From positions 1 through 64,000 of the forward strand of contig JAUIGL010000018.1 in the NCBI GenBank assembly GCA_030430165.1: 64,000 nucleotides of DNA, written 5' to 3'. Made by a program: the position numbers and the translations under genes. Shown piece by piece: positions 7,473 through 16,839 of the stretch; the first letter of the stretch is position 1; each line of letters begins with the position of its first letter. This stretch comes from a bacterium. Lineage in GTDB: Bacteria > Desulfobacterota > Binatia > HRBIN30 > CADEER01. The notes beneath the pieces were generated by a model. That model worked only from the letters and a program-made list of their open reading frames with translations. It did not search any database and was not told the DNA's origin.

Positions 7473-8474
7473 ATGAAGGCTCTGATCACGGCTTCGTTTT
7501 CTCGCGAAGGGCTCGACGCGTTGGCCGAGCACATGGAGATCGTGCACGAGGACTGGCGGTCGAACAAGCACATCTACCTCGATGCCGCCGAGCTCGGTGA
7601 CAAAGTTCGAGAGGTCGGCGCCGACGTGCTCATCGTCGAGGCCGATTTCGTCTTCGACGCGGCGATCGAGGGCAGCGGCCTCAAGCTGATCGGCAGCTGC
7701 CGCGGCGATCCGAACAACATCGCCGTCGCCAAGGCCACCGAGCTGTCGATTCCGGTGCTGTTCACACCGGCGCGCAATGCCGACGCGGTCGCCGATCTGA
7801 CGCTGGGGTTTCTGCTCGCCCTGCTGCGCAACATCTACACGGTGAACCAGAAGCTGAAGTCGGGCGAGATGGTGTTCAGCGGAGTCGCCGACTACCTCAC
7901 CGCCTACCAGCGCTACGGCGGCTTCGAGCTCGGCGGCAAGCTGGTCGGGATCGTCGGCTTCGGCGCCATCGGCCGCCGCGTCGCCGCGCGCTGCCGTGCC
8001 TTCGGCTCGCCTCTGTTGGTCTACGATCCCTTCGTCGATGCCGAGCAGGCGCGCGCCGCTGGCGCCGAGCCGGTCGAGCTCGACGAGCTGATGCGGCGCG
8101 CCGACGTCGTCACCCTGCACTGCCCGGATACCAAGGAGAACCGCGGTTTGATCTCGGCAGAGCGGATCGCCTCGATGAAGCAAGGCGCCTACTTTCTCAA
8201 CCTGGCGCGGGCGGCGCTGGTCGACGACGACGCGTTGTTCGAAGCGCTGCGCAGCGGGCATCTGGCCGGTGCGGCGTTCGACGTCTTTGCCGACGAGCCG
8301 GTGCGGGCGGACAACCGCTTCGTGCAGCTGGCCAACGTGTTGGCGGCGCCGCATCTCGGCGGCGCGACGCGCGACGTGGTGCGGCACCAGTCGGAGATCA
8401 TGGTCGCCGGCGTCCTCGCCTGGATCGAAGGGCGCAAGCCGCGCTTTCTCGCCAACCCGGAAGTGTTGGGCTGA
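7473..8474 (+). CDS. D-isomer-specific 2-hydroxyacid dehydrogenase (SerA-like)
   Basis: 333 aa. It has the NAD-binding Rossmann motif VGFGAIGRRVAARC, the conserved NLARAALVDDDAL (catalytic Arg nearby), a Glu in DVFADEPV and the catalytic His in APHLGGATRDV. The enzyme should oxidise or reduce a 2-hydroxyacid with NAD(P). It lacks the C-terminal ACT domain of classical phosphoglycerate dehydrogenases. It is followed 11 bases later by a sugar kinase of the FGGY family, so the substrate is more likely a sugar acid than phosphoserine-pathway 3-phosphoglycerate. The substrate is not known. Confidence 0.87.
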   Translation: MKALITASFSREGLDALAEHMEIVHEDWRSNKHIYLDAAELGDKVREVGADVLIVEADFVFDAAIEGSGLKLIGSCRGDPNNIAVAKATELSIPVLFTPARNADAVADLTLGFLLALLRNIYTVNQKLKSGEMVFSGVADYLTAYQRYGGFELGGKLVGIVGFGAIGRRVAARCRAFGSPLLVYDPFVDAEQARAAGAEPVELDELMRRADVVTLHCPDTKENRGLISAERIASMKQGAYFLNLARAALVDDDALFEALRSGHLAGAAFDVFADEPVRADNRFVQLANVLAAPHLGGATRDVVRHQSEIMVAGVLAWIEGRKPRFLANPEVLG

Positions 8475-8484
8475 GGAGGTTGCG

Positions 8485-9978
8485 GTGCCGCTGGTACTCT
8501 CTCTCGATGCGGGGACCGGCGGCGCCAAGTGCGCCGTCTTCGACGAGCGCGGGTCGCTGCGCGGCTTCGCGACGCAAGCCTGGGAGTACCACGTCGTCGC
8601 CAACCCCGACGTGCCGATGGTCAAGGAGTACTCGTTCGACCCCGACCGCTTCTGGGAAGTGATCGCGGCGTGCGCGCGGCGCGCGGTCGAAGCGGTCGAC
8701 GCCGCCGAGGTGATCGCGGTGGTGACCACCAGCCAGCGCGAAGGCTGTGTCTTCATCGGCGACGACGACCGCGAGATCTACGCCGGCCCGAATCTCGACA
8801 GTCGCGGTTTTCTCGAGGGCTTCGAGGTCCTGGAGAAGCTGGGCAACTCTCGCCTGTACGAGATCACCGGACACTCGGCGCCGTTCATCTTTCCTATCTC
8901 GCGCTATCTCTGGTTCCGCAAGAACGACCAGCGGCCGATCCGCAAGCTCTTGATGATGAACGACTGGATGGTCTGGCGTTGCTGCGGCGCCGCGCGGTCG
9001 GAGCCGTCGAACGCGAGCGAGTCGATGCTCTTCGACTTTCGCCAGCGCGAGTGGTCGCAGGAGATCGTCGACCTGTTCGCCATCGACCGCGCCACCCTCC
9101 CCGCTATCGCGACGCCGGGCGAGTGGGTCGGCACGCTGTCGCCGCAGAGCGCGCTCGAGTTGGGGCTTCCGGCCGGGACCGCGGTTCACGCCGGCGGCGC
9201 CGACACCCAGTGCGGCCTGCTCGGAGTCGGCGCGATCGAGCCCGGCGACGTCGCCGTTACCCTCGGCACCACCAGCCCGGTGCAGGCGGTGTTCGATCGC
9301 CCCCGGCTCGACTCGTCGGAGACCCTGTGGGCTGGATGCCACGTCGTCGGCGAGCGCTGGGTGCTCGAGTCGAACGCCGGCAGCTCGGGCGACGCCTACG
9401 AGTGGTTGCTCGACTTGCTGGTCGGCGGCGAGGCCGAGCGCTACCAGCGCGCCGAGGAGCTGATGGCGAGCGAAGCGGCGGGCGGTCAGGTTGCCAGCTT
9501 CATCGGGCCGCGGGTGTTCGACCTCAGCAAGATCCGCCCGGACCTCCCCGGCGCCTTTCTCTTCCCCTTCCCGTCGCTGCAGCTGCGTCCCAACGCCGGG
9601 CAGCTCCTGCGCAGCTTCCTCGAGAGCCTGGCCTGCGCCGTGCGCGGCAACCTCGAGCAGCTCAGCGCGGCGACCGGCGCGGCGCCGCAAAGACTCCGCG
9701 TCGGCGGCGGTCTGTCGCGCAGCCGGCTATTGGTTCAGATGGTGGCCGACGTCACCAACCTTCCGGTCGATCTCGGCACGGTGAGCGACGCGACCTCGCT
9801 CGGCGCCGCCATCCTCGCATTCACCGGCGCCGGAACCTTCCCCAACCTGCACGCCGCGGTGGCGGCGATGAGTGACTGCGAAACCATCGAGCCCAATCCG
9901 TCGGCGCCGGCGATCGCACCCGAGACCTACGACCGCTGGCGCCGCCTCTGCGAGTCAGTCGACCAGCTGACCGTCTGA
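8485..9978 (+). CDS. FGGY-family carbohydrate kinase
   Basis: 497 aa. The N-terminal phosphate-binding motif is LSLDAGTGGAKCAVFDERG, and GGADTQCGLLG carries the likely catalytic Asp. LGTTSPV (second phosphate loop) and RVGGGLSRSRLLVQMVADV (adenosine motif) follow. The start is GTG 8485, 6 nt after a strong GAGGAGG that overlaps the stop of the dehydrogenase gene, so the two are translated together. Closest in form to xylulokinase or autoinducer-2 kinase (LsrK-like) proteins; the sugar cannot be read from the sequence. Confidence 0.87.
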   Translation: MPLVLSLDAGTGGAKCAVFDERGSLRGFATQAWEYHVVANPDVPMVKEYSFDPDRFWEVIAACARRAVEAVDAAEVIAVVTTSQREGCVFIGDDDREIYAGPNLDSRGFLEGFEVLEKLGNSRLYEITGHSAPFIFPISRYLWFRKNDQRPIRKLLMMNDWMVWRCCGAARSEPSNASESMLFDFRQREWSQEIVDLFAIDRATLPAIATPGEWVGTLSPQSALELGLPAGTAVHAGGADTQCGLLGVGAIEPGDVAVTLGTTSPVQAVFDRPRLDSSETLWAGCHVVGERWVLESNAGSSGDAYEWLLDLLVGGEAERYQRAEELMASEAAGGQVASFIGPRVFDLSKIRPDLPGAFLFPFPSLQLRPNAGQLLRSFLESLACAVRGNLEQLSAATGAAPQRLRVGGGLSRSRLLVQMVADVTNLPVDLGTVSDATSLGAAILAFTGAGTFPNLHAAVAAMSDCETIEPNPSAPAIAPETYDRWRRLCESVDQLTV

Positions 9979-10161
9979 GAGCCGAGAACCTGCGCCCCAT
10001 TTGGACGACCGGCGAGGCTCTCCGAGCGAAGGGGGGTAGTGGGCGATAGAAAAGAGATTTGTGGGGCAGTTTGGAACGCGGAGAGCGACCGAAGCGTTTC
10101 GACCGCGACCGGTCGGTTGGTACGCTCTGAAGATACATTGGTGGGGCTTCGCCCGCATTCG

Positions 10162-10257
10162 AGGGACCCTCATCCTGCCCTTCTCCCACAGGGAGAAGAG
10201 ACTTCAGATGCCTCTCCCTTTGGGAGAGGTCGGCCGAAGGCCGGGTGAGGGACCCTG
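10162..10257. repeat. Palindromic intergenic repeat (nested inverted repeats)
   Basis: Outer arms AGGGACCCTCATCCTGCC and its near-complement GGCCGGGTGAGGGACCCT enclose two smaller hairpins, TTCTCCCACAGGGAGAA and CTCTCCCTTTGGGAGAG, plus a GTCGGCCGAAGGCC palindrome. It lies in the 395-base gap between the FGGY kinase and the terminator of the lipoprotein gene. Nothing else gene-like is seen in that gap. No second copy of this type was noticed in the window. Confidence 0.6.
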
Positions 10258-10316
10258 GGATGACCGAGCGTAGCGAGGCTCAGTTTACTTCCGGAGGTGC
10301 AAAAGACCCAGCACCG

Positions 10317-10347
10317 AAAAGGGCGGCGCCTTGCCGGCGCCGCCCTT
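10317..10347 (-). terminator. Intrinsic terminator after the cysteine-rich lipoprotein gene
   Basis: A perfect 10-bp stem (GGGCGGCGCC / GGCGCCGCCC), extendable by two A-T pairs, has a 5-nt loop and is followed on the minus strand by TTTT. It starts 27 bases past the lipoprotein stop. The plus strand also ends in a T-rich stretch, so it may work both ways. Confidence 0.8.
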
Positions 10348-10373
10348 CCCTTTTCGTCGCTGACCCGCTCGGC

Positions 10374-11861
10374 TTATTCGTCGAAGGCGAAGATCACCGT
10401 GGTCACGTTGTCGCCGATGATGGCGGCGTCGATCGACGGGAACGAAACCGCGAACGCTCCGCCGCCGAGACCGCCGCTCGGGTTGTTGGCAATCGCGTCG
10501 CAGTCGAAGGGCGTGCCCTCGGCGACGGTGCGGCAGACGGTGCCGCCGCACGCCAGGCCGCAGACCGTCGGAGCGTCCGGGCCGGACATGATCGGCCGGC
10601 ACACCTCTTCGTTGCCGCACAGCAGCTGGCTGCAACCGTCGTTGTCTTCGCAACTGGTGAGCGAGCCTTCGTCGATCACGCGGCCTTCGAGATTGGTTGC
10701 GTTGACGACACGCGCCCGGGCGCTACCGGTGGTGGTCGGGTTGTTTTCGGGAATGCCGAAATCGAGGTCGTCATCCGTGCACGGCAGGCAGTCCGGCCCG
10801 TAGTCCTCGAACGGGCAAGGATCCATGCCGCCGAAGCCGAGGTTGCACTGCCCCATGTCGGAGAGCAGCCCGATCGCGGTGTTGTTGAAGATGATGCCCG
10901 ATCCCGCCGGACCGGTCCCCGAGAACTCGAAGCTGCGCGGGCTGTTGCAGACCCCGGCGTGTCGGTTGACGGCGGGATCGCTGCAGTCGGGGTCCTCCTG
11001 CTCGCGACAGGCGTTGGAGACGACTCCGGGAACGATCTCTCGGCTGTCGTCGCATTCGGGATCCGGATCGAGCGCGCACTCTTCATTGGTTTCGAAGTCG
11101 TCGAGTGGGTCGGTGTGATGGTCCTGGGTCACCACGTAGTCGATGTCGTCGAGCTCGCCGCCGCAGGAGATCAGGCCGGTCGCTGAGTTGCCGGCGCCGA
11201 AGGCCGGAACCTCGATGCCGCGAACACAGGCACACACCAATCCCGGCACCGAGGCGGGATCGATCTGAATGTCTTCCGCCTTGGTGATCATCGGGATGTC
11301 GCCGGCGCGGAAGGTGACCTCGCCGTTGATGTCGACCGTGTCGTCGGGGCGCGGCTGTCCGGTCTGGATCGTCTGCTGACCGGTGAGGACGACCGGGATG
11401 CCGAAGTTGGCGGTCTGCACCAGCGAGCCGGTGCCTTCCGCGTACGGCGCGGTGCGCCGGTCTTCCAGGGTGCAGTTGGCGGAGCAGGAACCGTCGCCGC
11501 TCGGTTGCCCGCCGACCACGGTGCAGCGACCGCCCGGACAGTCGTCGGGGCTGGTGCAAGCGTCGAGGTCGTTGTCGCCACCGACGCAGATTCCGCCGAT
11601 GTCGCACTGTTCGGGGTTGTGGCAGATGCCGTCACCGCAGACGACCTCCTCGCCCTCCTCGGCATCCTCACAAACGGGGACACCCATCGTCGGCGTGACC
11701 GGGGCCTCGGTCGGCGTGTCGGGTGCCTCGGTCGGCGTGCCCGGCGTATCCGGCACTTCCGTCGCCGGCACCTCTTCGATGATGTTGGTGATGTCGTCGG
11801 TGCAGCCGATCACTCCGATCGAAAGTGCGCCCGCGATCGCGATAAGGGCTCGAAACTTCAT
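10374..11861 (-). CDS. Cysteine-rich lipoprotein with Thr-Pro repeats
   Basis: 495 aa. The start MKFRALIAIAGALSIGVIGC is a lipoprotein signal with Cys20 as lipid site. A low-complexity linker (TPGTPTEAPDTPTEAP) follows, then CGDGICHNPEQCD, the deltaproteobacterial cysteine-rich repeat motif, and many further Cys residues. The remainder is Asp/Gly/Asn-rich and probably a surface beta-structure. ATG 11861 was preferred to one 24 bases upstream because it follows a GGAGGGGGG Shine-Dalgarno and begins the signal peptide directly. It is monocistronic, with its own terminator. Function unknown; proteins of this architecture are typical of Myxococcota and Binatota-like genomes. Confidence 0.75.
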   Translation of the reverse strand: MKFRALIAIAGALSIGVIGCTDDITNIIEEVPATEVPDTPGTPTEAPDTPTEAPVTPTMGVPVCEDAEEGEEVVCGDGICHNPEQCDIGGICVGGDNDLDACTSPDDCPGGRCTVVGGQPSGDGSCSANCTLEDRRTAPYAEGTGSLVQTANFGIPVVLTGQQTIQTGQPRPDDTVDINGEVTFRAGDIPMITKAEDIQIDPASVPGLVCACVRGIEVPAFGAGNSATGLISCGGELDDIDYVVTQDHHTDPLDDFETNEECALDPDPECDDSREIVPGVVSNACREQEDPDCSDPAVNRHAGVCNSPRSFEFSGTGPAGSGIIFNNTAIGLLSDMGQCNLGFGGMDPCPFEDYGPDCLPCTDDDLDFGIPENNPTTTGSARARVVNATNLEGRVIDEGSLTSCEDNDGCSQLLCGNEEVCRPIMSGPDAPTVCGLACGGTVCRTVAEGTPFDCDAIANNPSGGLGGGAFAVSFPSIDAAIIGDNVTTVIFAFDE

Positions 11862-11960
11862 GGGATCCCCCCTCCAGTCCGTCAAGAAAAAGTACCCGGC
11901 CCCGGCCGAGCGGCGCCATATTGAGAAAATCCCGCGCCGATAGTCAAGCGAAGCGGATGT

Positions 11961-13679
11961 TCAGCGATCGAGCAGGAGGAGCGCGACCAGAATCGTGATT
12001 GTCGTGAGGATCCAGGTAATTGGCGTCGCCACCGGCGGCCGCGCCCGGTTCTCGTCGAAGGCCGGACGCTCCGCTTCGGCGGCGTCCGGCAGGCGGGTCG
12101 GATCGCGCACCCAGCGCACCGTGGCGTCGCGCAGCCGGGCGAAGCGCGCCGCCAGGCGATCGGCCAACTCGTCGAGAGAGACCGAGAAGCGATCGGCCAA
12201 CCAGTTGGACGGCCGGCGGTAGAGCTGGTCGAGGTCGAGGGTCTCGCCGCGATGCGGTGTCAGCAACCCGCGCAGCTGCCAGAAAGCGAGAGCGCCGGTC
12301 GCCATGATCAGCAGCATCTCGAACACGTGGTAGCTGGTGAACGCGTCGTAGGAGACGGGTTGCCAGGGAAGCCACGCGTAGAGGGCGCCGGGGCGGACGC
12401 CGATGAAGACGCAGAGAGCGGCCAGCAGCCCCATCGCCATCAGCATGTGCGGCGGCGGCTCACTGGTTTCGCCGGTGTCGTTCTCGGCGGCCTGCGCGGC
12501 CCAGGCGAAGTACGGCAGCTTGAGCCCGACCGAGAGGAAGGTCCCGACCGACGCCAGGGTGAGCAGGAACACCGCGGCGCCGTGGTGCTCCAGAGCGGCT
12601 CCGCTGACCACCAGCGATTTCGAAACGAAGCCGTTGAACAGCGGCGCGCCGGAGATCGACAGCGCGCCGACCATGTAGAGGCCGAGCGTCAGTGGCATCG
12701 AGCGATACAGCCCGCCGAGCTCGCTCAGTCGCTCGCGCTGGCTGCGGTAGACCACCGCGCCGACCGCCATGAAGAGCAGCGCCTTGTAGAGAATGTGGCA
12801 CACCGCATGGGCGACCGTGCCGTTGAGCGCGAGCGCGCTGCCGACGCCGATGCCGCACACCATGTACCCGACCTGGGAGACGATGTGGTACGACAGCAGC
12901 CGTCGCATATTGTCTTCGAGGGTGGCGAAAACGACGCCGTAGACGGCCATCACCGCACCGAGGGGAATGAGCACGTCGCTTCCCGCGAATCCTCGCGCCA
13001 GGCAGTATACCGCTGCCTTGGTGGTGAAGGTGCTGAGGAAGACGCTGCCCGACACCGTCGACTCCGGATAGGCGTCGGGCAGCCAGGCGTGCAGCGGCGG
13101 CACCGCGGCGTTGATGCAGAGCGACGCGAGGATCGCCCAGGCGGGCCAGCCGAGGTCGGCGAGCGCGCCGAATTCGATTCCCTGCCCGCCGCTGAGCAGG
13201 CCGACCACACCGAGCAGGAACAAGCTGCCGGCGGCGAGGTGCACCAGCAGGTAGCGTTGCCCGGCGGCGACCGCTCGCGCCGAGCGCCGGTCGAACACCA
13301 GCACCGCCGATGCCACCGCCATCACCTCCCAGGCGACCAGCGCGGTGAGCAGGTCGCCGGCGAGGACCACCGCCATGCCGCCGCCGGCGTAGAGCAGCGC
13401 CGCGACCTGCTCCGCGGTGCGCGTGCGGTGCCAGCCGTAGAGGTTGGCCGCGGTCGCCGCCAGGGCGAAGACCATGGCGAAGATGCGGCTCAGCGGATCG
13501 ACGCGCAGCAGCGTGATCGACTGGCCGAGGAACTCGCGCGTGTAGGCGCTGCCGTCGCCGGCGTTGACCACCAGGCCGAGCGCGAGCAAGGGGGCGCCGA
13601 CGCAGACCAGGCGCCTCAGGTTGAGCGGCAGCAGAGGCAGAGCGATTGCGGCGCCGAGTATGGGGACGAACGGAGGCAT
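11961..13679 (-). CDS. Mrp/NuoL-type antiporter subunit, third D-like subunit
   Basis: 572 aa, polytopic, of the NuoL/NuoM/NuoN-MrpD family. It keeps the ion-path residues: Glu in LVAWEVMAV, Lys in FTTKAAVYCLARGF, LLSYHIVSQVGYMVC, and CHILYKALLFMAVG. The C-terminal extension after residue 470 (SVSLDELADRLAARF) is amphipathic and ends in a last membrane helix. It is the last gene of the antiporter operon and starts directly after the TAG of the 65-aa gene. This extra D/A-like subunit probably stands in for the N-terminal half of MrpA. Confidence 0.85.
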   Translation of the reverse strand: MPPFVPILGAAIALPLLPLNLRRLVCVGAPLLALGLVVNAGDGSAYTREFLGQSITLLRVDPLSRIFAMVFALAATAANLYGWHRTRTAEQVAALLYAGGGMAVVLAGDLLTALVAWEVMAVASAVLVFDRRSARAVAAGQRYLLVHLAAGSLFLLGVVGLLSGGQGIEFGALADLGWPAWAILASLCINAAVPPLHAWLPDAYPESTVSGSVFLSTFTTKAAVYCLARGFAGSDVLIPLGAVMAVYGVVFATLEDNMRRLLSYHIVSQVGYMVCGIGVGSALALNGTVAHAVCHILYKALLFMAVGAVVYRSQRERLSELGGLYRSMPLTLGLYMVGALSISGAPLFNGFVSKSLVVSGAALEHHGAAVFLLTLASVGTFLSVGLKLPYFAWAAQAAENDTGETSEPPPHMLMAMGLLAALCVFIGVRPGALYAWLPWQPVSYDAFTSYHVFEMLLIMATGALAFWQLRGLLTPHRGETLDLDQLYRRPSNWLADRFSVSLDELADRLAARFARLRDATVRWVRDPTRLPDAAEAERPAFDENRARPPVATPITWILTTITILVALLLLDR

Positions 13680-13877
13680 CTATTCCCTGCGAATCCTCGG
13701 CGCCAGGAGCTTCTTGGCGAACAGCGCGAGGGCGTAGGTTCCGGCGTAGCCGAAGATGGCGCCGTACGCCGGGATCGCCTCCCACCAGACGTGCGGATGT
13801 GGATTGCGCCCGAAGATGGCACCGCCGACCACCACGATCGCGGCAACCGTCCACAAGATTCGCGAGACGTCCTTCAT
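13680..13877 (-). CDS. Small membrane protein within the antiporter operon
   Basis: 65 aa with two hydrophobic segments (about 8-22, ILWTVAAIVVVGGAI, and 36-54, AYGAIFGYAGTYALALF) and a basic C-terminus. The start overlaps the stop of the preceding D-type gene in ATGA (13874-13877), and its stop abuts the next ATG, so it is translated as part of the operon. No family is recognised. Its position between two D-type subunits suggests a structural or assembly subunit of the antiporter. Confidence 0.7.
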   Translation of the reverse strand: MKDVSRILWTVAAIVVVGGAIFGRNPHPHVWWEAIPAYGAIFGYAGTYALALFAKKLLAPRIRRE

Positions 13878-15349
13878 TGGCCCGTCGCCTCGGCGATCGA
13901 CTGCGCCAGGGTCCAGGCTCGTGGTCCGCCGTCGGGCCACAGGCCGAAGGCGATCGACGCCAGCGCGGTGAGTACCAGTGGCGCCAGCATCGACAGCGAA
14001 GCCTCGCCGAGATCGCCGAAGTCGTCGGAGGATTCGAAGAACGCCCGGTAGACGATGGGGAAAAGGTAGGCGATGTTGAGCACGCCGCTGACGATCAGAA
14101 CCAGCGCCAGCAGCGGGTGCTCGGCCTGCAGGCTGCCGAGGCACAGGTACCACTTGCTGACGAAGCCGTTGAGCGGCGGCACCCCGGCGAGTCCGAGCGC
14201 AGCGACGGCGAAAGCTCCCATGGTGAGCGGCATGCGGCGGCCGATTCCGGACAGCTGGCTCACCCGATCGCATCCGGTGGTGACGTAAATGGCGCCGGCA
14301 CAGAAGAACAGCGTGATCTTGAGCAGTGCGTGGTTGACCAGGTGCAGCACCGCGCCGATGGTCGCGCTGGTGCTGAGCAGGGCCGCGCCGAGAACGATGT
14401 ACGAGAGGTGGCTGATCGTCGAGTAGGCGAGCCGCCGCTTGAGATTGTCCTGCGACAGCGCCACCACCGAACCGAACAGGATGGTGAACGCCGCCACGTA
14501 GGCGACGCAGGTCGCGGCGCCGCTCGCCGCCAGGGTCGCCGGTCCGAAGAGGAAGGCAATGGTGCGGATGCAGCCGAACACGCCGGACTTGACCACCGCC
14601 ACCGCGTGCAGCAGCGCGCTCACCGGAGTCGGCGCGACCATCGCGCTCGGCAGCCACCCGTGCAGCGGCATCAGCGCCGCCTTGACGCCGAAACCGAGGA
14701 TCAGCCCGGCGAAGATCAGGTTCTGGGTGAGCACCGGCGCGCGACCCAGGGCCTCGATGCCGCCGGCGCGGAAGTCGAGAGTTCCGGTCTCGGCGTAGAG
14801 CATTCCCATCGCCGCCAGCAGCGCCACCCCGGCGCTCAGCGTGTAGACGAGGTACTTGCGGCTGGCGACCAGAGCCTTCTCGGTCTCCTTGTGGGCGACC
14901 AGCGGGTAGGTGGCGAAGGTCAGCACCTCGTAGAACAGGTACAAGGTGAGCAGGTTGGCGGAGAGCGCTACGCCGATGGTCGAGGCGATCGCCGCGGCGA
15001 AGCTCGCGTAGTAGCGCGTCTGCGCGTGCTCGCCCGAGCCGCGCATGTAGCCGATCGAGTAGACCGAGGTGACCAGCCACAGGGCCGAGGCGAGCACGGC
15101 GAAGACGACTCCGAAGCGGTCCGCGCGCAACTGCAGCCCGACCCCGGGGACGATCTCGAAATCCGGGGTCTCGAGCACGGCGCCGCCGAGCGCGCCGGCC
15201 AGCAACGGCAGCGTGCAGGCGATCAGGGCGGTCGCCGCCACCAGGGTGCAGGTCTCGCGCAGGTTCGGCGAGCGATCGAGTCGCGCAATCAGCAGCGCGG
15301 CCAGCGCCGGAACCGTCACCGCGGCCCAGGGGAGCATCGACTCGGTCAT
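13874..15349 (-). CDS. Mrp antiporter subunit D-like, second copy
   Basis: 491 aa, polytopic proton-conducting membrane subunit. Conserved positions are present: YLFYEVLTFATYPLV (Glu), MPLHGWLPSAMVAPTPVSAL, Lys in AVVKSGVFG, RLAYSTISHLSYI and NHALLKITLFFCAGA. It begins at MTESMLPW, overlapping the previous stop by four bases, and ends overlapping the start of the 65-aa gene. It is clearly a paralogue of the neighbouring D1 and D3 subunits rather than a recent duplicate, since the sequences differ widely. Confidence 0.87.
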   Translation of the reverse strand: MTESMLPWAAVTVPALAALLIARLDRSPNLRETCTLVAATALIACTLPLLAGALGGAVLETPDFEIVPGVGLQLRADRFGVVFAVLASALWLVTSVYSIGYMRGSGEHAQTRYYASFAAAIASTIGVALSANLLTLYLFYEVLTFATYPLVAHKETEKALVASRKYLVYTLSAGVALLAAMGMLYAETGTLDFRAGGIEALGRAPVLTQNLIFAGLILGFGVKAALMPLHGWLPSAMVAPTPVSALLHAVAVVKSGVFGCIRTIAFLFGPATLAASGAATCVAYVAAFTILFGSVVALSQDNLKRRLAYSTISHLSYIVLGAALLSTSATIGAVLHLVNHALLKITLFFCAGAIYVTTGCDRVSQLSGIGRRMPLTMGAFAVAALGLAGVPPLNGFVSKWYLCLGSLQAEHPLLALVLIVSGVLNIAYLFPIVYRAFFESSDDFGDLGEASLSMLAPLVLTALASIAFGLWPDGGPRAWTLAQSIAEATGQ

Positions 15350-16839
15350 CGGCTGGCGACCTCGACCAGGCGAGACAACACCGGCGCTTTGGCGATCAGC
15401 GTTTCCAGCGGGTATTGGTTGGCGATGCCGAGCAGGATCGTCGCCGCACTGCCGATCGCGATCGGCGCCAGCATCGAGCCGGGCAGCTCCTCGCGACTGC
15501 GGACGTCGTCGGGTTGGGTGAAGAAGATGGTCTCGAACAGGCGGAGAAAGTACCACGCGCTGAGAACCGTACTGCCGACGATGACCGCGAAGAGGTCTCC
15601 CCTGCCCGCCTCGAGGCAGCCGAGCATCAGATACCACTTGCTGAAGAACCCTGCGGTGGGGGGAATGCCGATCATCGACAAAGCGGCGACGACCAGGGCG
15701 AAGGTGCTGATCGGCATGATCCGGTGCAGGCCGGCCAGGCCGTCGACGCCGAGCGCGCCGAGTCGGTAGACGACGCCTCCGGCGATCAGGAAGAGCGTTG
15801 CCTTGGCGACTCCGTGCGCCACCATGTGGAACACCGCGCCGCTGATTCCCGATGCGTTGCCGAGGCTGATGCCAACCGCGATGAACCCGAGATGGGCGAT
15901 GCTGGAGTACGCCAGCATTCGTTTGAAGTCGCGTTGCGCGACCGCCATCAGCGAGCCGACGACGATGCCGATCGCGCCGAGAAAGCCGAGCAGATCGGTC
16001 ACCGGTGGCAGCAGCTCGTGCTTGCCCGGCGCGAACACGACGTAGAGGACGCGCAGCAGCGCCAGCGCGCTGACCTTGGTCATCAGACCGCCGATCAGCG
16101 CCGAGGCGGTCGACGGGGCGTAGGAGTAGGCGTCGGGCAACCAGCCGTGCAGCGGGAACACCGCCATCTTGAGCCCCAGCCCGACGGCGAGAAAGGCGAG
16201 ACCGACCAGGAGCGCCGTCGAATCCGGCAGGCCGCCGAGCGCCAGCGCGATGTCGGGTCCGTTGAGGGAGCCGGTCAGCGCGAAGATGTAGGCGACGCCG
16301 AGCAGATAGAAGCTGGCGCCGACGGTGCCGATGATCAGATAGCGGAAACTGGCGAGCGATGCCGGTCCGCCGCCGACACCGATCAAAGCGTACGCGGCCA
16401 GCGACGAGATCTCGAGAAAGACGTAGAGGTTGAAGAGATCCGCGGTGGTCGCCATCCCCTGCAGCGCGGCGACCAGGAGGAGTGCCATGGCGTAGAACCC
16501 GGAGCGGTCGCGCGGCAGCTCCGATTGCAGGCTCCGCTCGGCGAAGATCAGAGTCAGCGTCGCCACTCCGGCGATCAGCGCAACCAGCACCGCGCCGATG
16601 CCGTCGACCCGGGCGGCGATGCCGAACGGCGCGATCCATCCGCCGTAGGCATAGCCGAGCGTGCCGCCGTTCTCGCAGGCCTCGACGGCGAGCAAGGCGC
16701 CGGCGAGCGACACCAGGCAACTGATCACCGAGATCGACTGCGCCGCGCGCGGCGCGCGCAGTGCAACGGCGACGATCAGGAGCGCGCCGAGCAGCGGCGC
16801 GAGCACGATCGCCAGCAGGATGGCGGAGGAAGCGGTCAA
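15346..16839 (-). CDS. mrpD: Mrp Na+/H+ antiporter subunit D
   Basis: 497 aa, polytopic. Typical MrpD features: YVFLEISSLAAYALIG (key Glu), FPLHGWLPDAYSYAPSTASA, MTKVSALALLRVLY (key Lys), MLAYSSIAHLGFI and HGVAKATLFLIAGGVVYR. It directly follows the MrpC gene with an ATGA overlap, the normal C-D order, so this copy is the best match for true MrpD. The subunit forms part of the cation/proton path in the inner membrane. Confidence 0.9.
   Translation of the reverse strand: MTASSAILLAIVLAPLLGALLIVAVALRAPRAAQSISVISCLVSLAGALLAVEACENGGTLGYAYGGWIAPFGIAARVDGIGAVLVALIAGVATLTLIFAERSLQSELPRDRSGFYAMALLLVAALQGMATTADLFNLYVFLEISSLAAYALIGVGGGPASLASFRYLIIGTVGASFYLLGVAYIFALTGSLNGPDIALALGGLPDSTALLVGLAFLAVGLGLKMAVFPLHGWLPDAYSYAPSTASALIGGLMTKVSALALLRVLYVVFAPGKHELLPPVTDLLGFLGAIGIVVGSLMAVAQRDFKRMLAYSSIAHLGFIAVGISLGNASGISGAVFHMVAHGVAKATLFLIAGGVVYRLGALGVDGLAGLHRIMPISTFALVVAALSMIGIPPTAGFFSKWYLMLGCLEAGRGDLFAVIVGSTVLSAWYFLRLFETIFFTQPDDVRSREELPGSMLAPIAIGSAATILLGIANQYPLETLIAKAPVLSRLVEVASR

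Noticed and set aside
10039-10273. Open frames of 69-70 codons in the gap before the lipoprotein gene
   Set aside because: They consist mainly of the palindromic repeat at 10162-10257 and have no protein-like composition.
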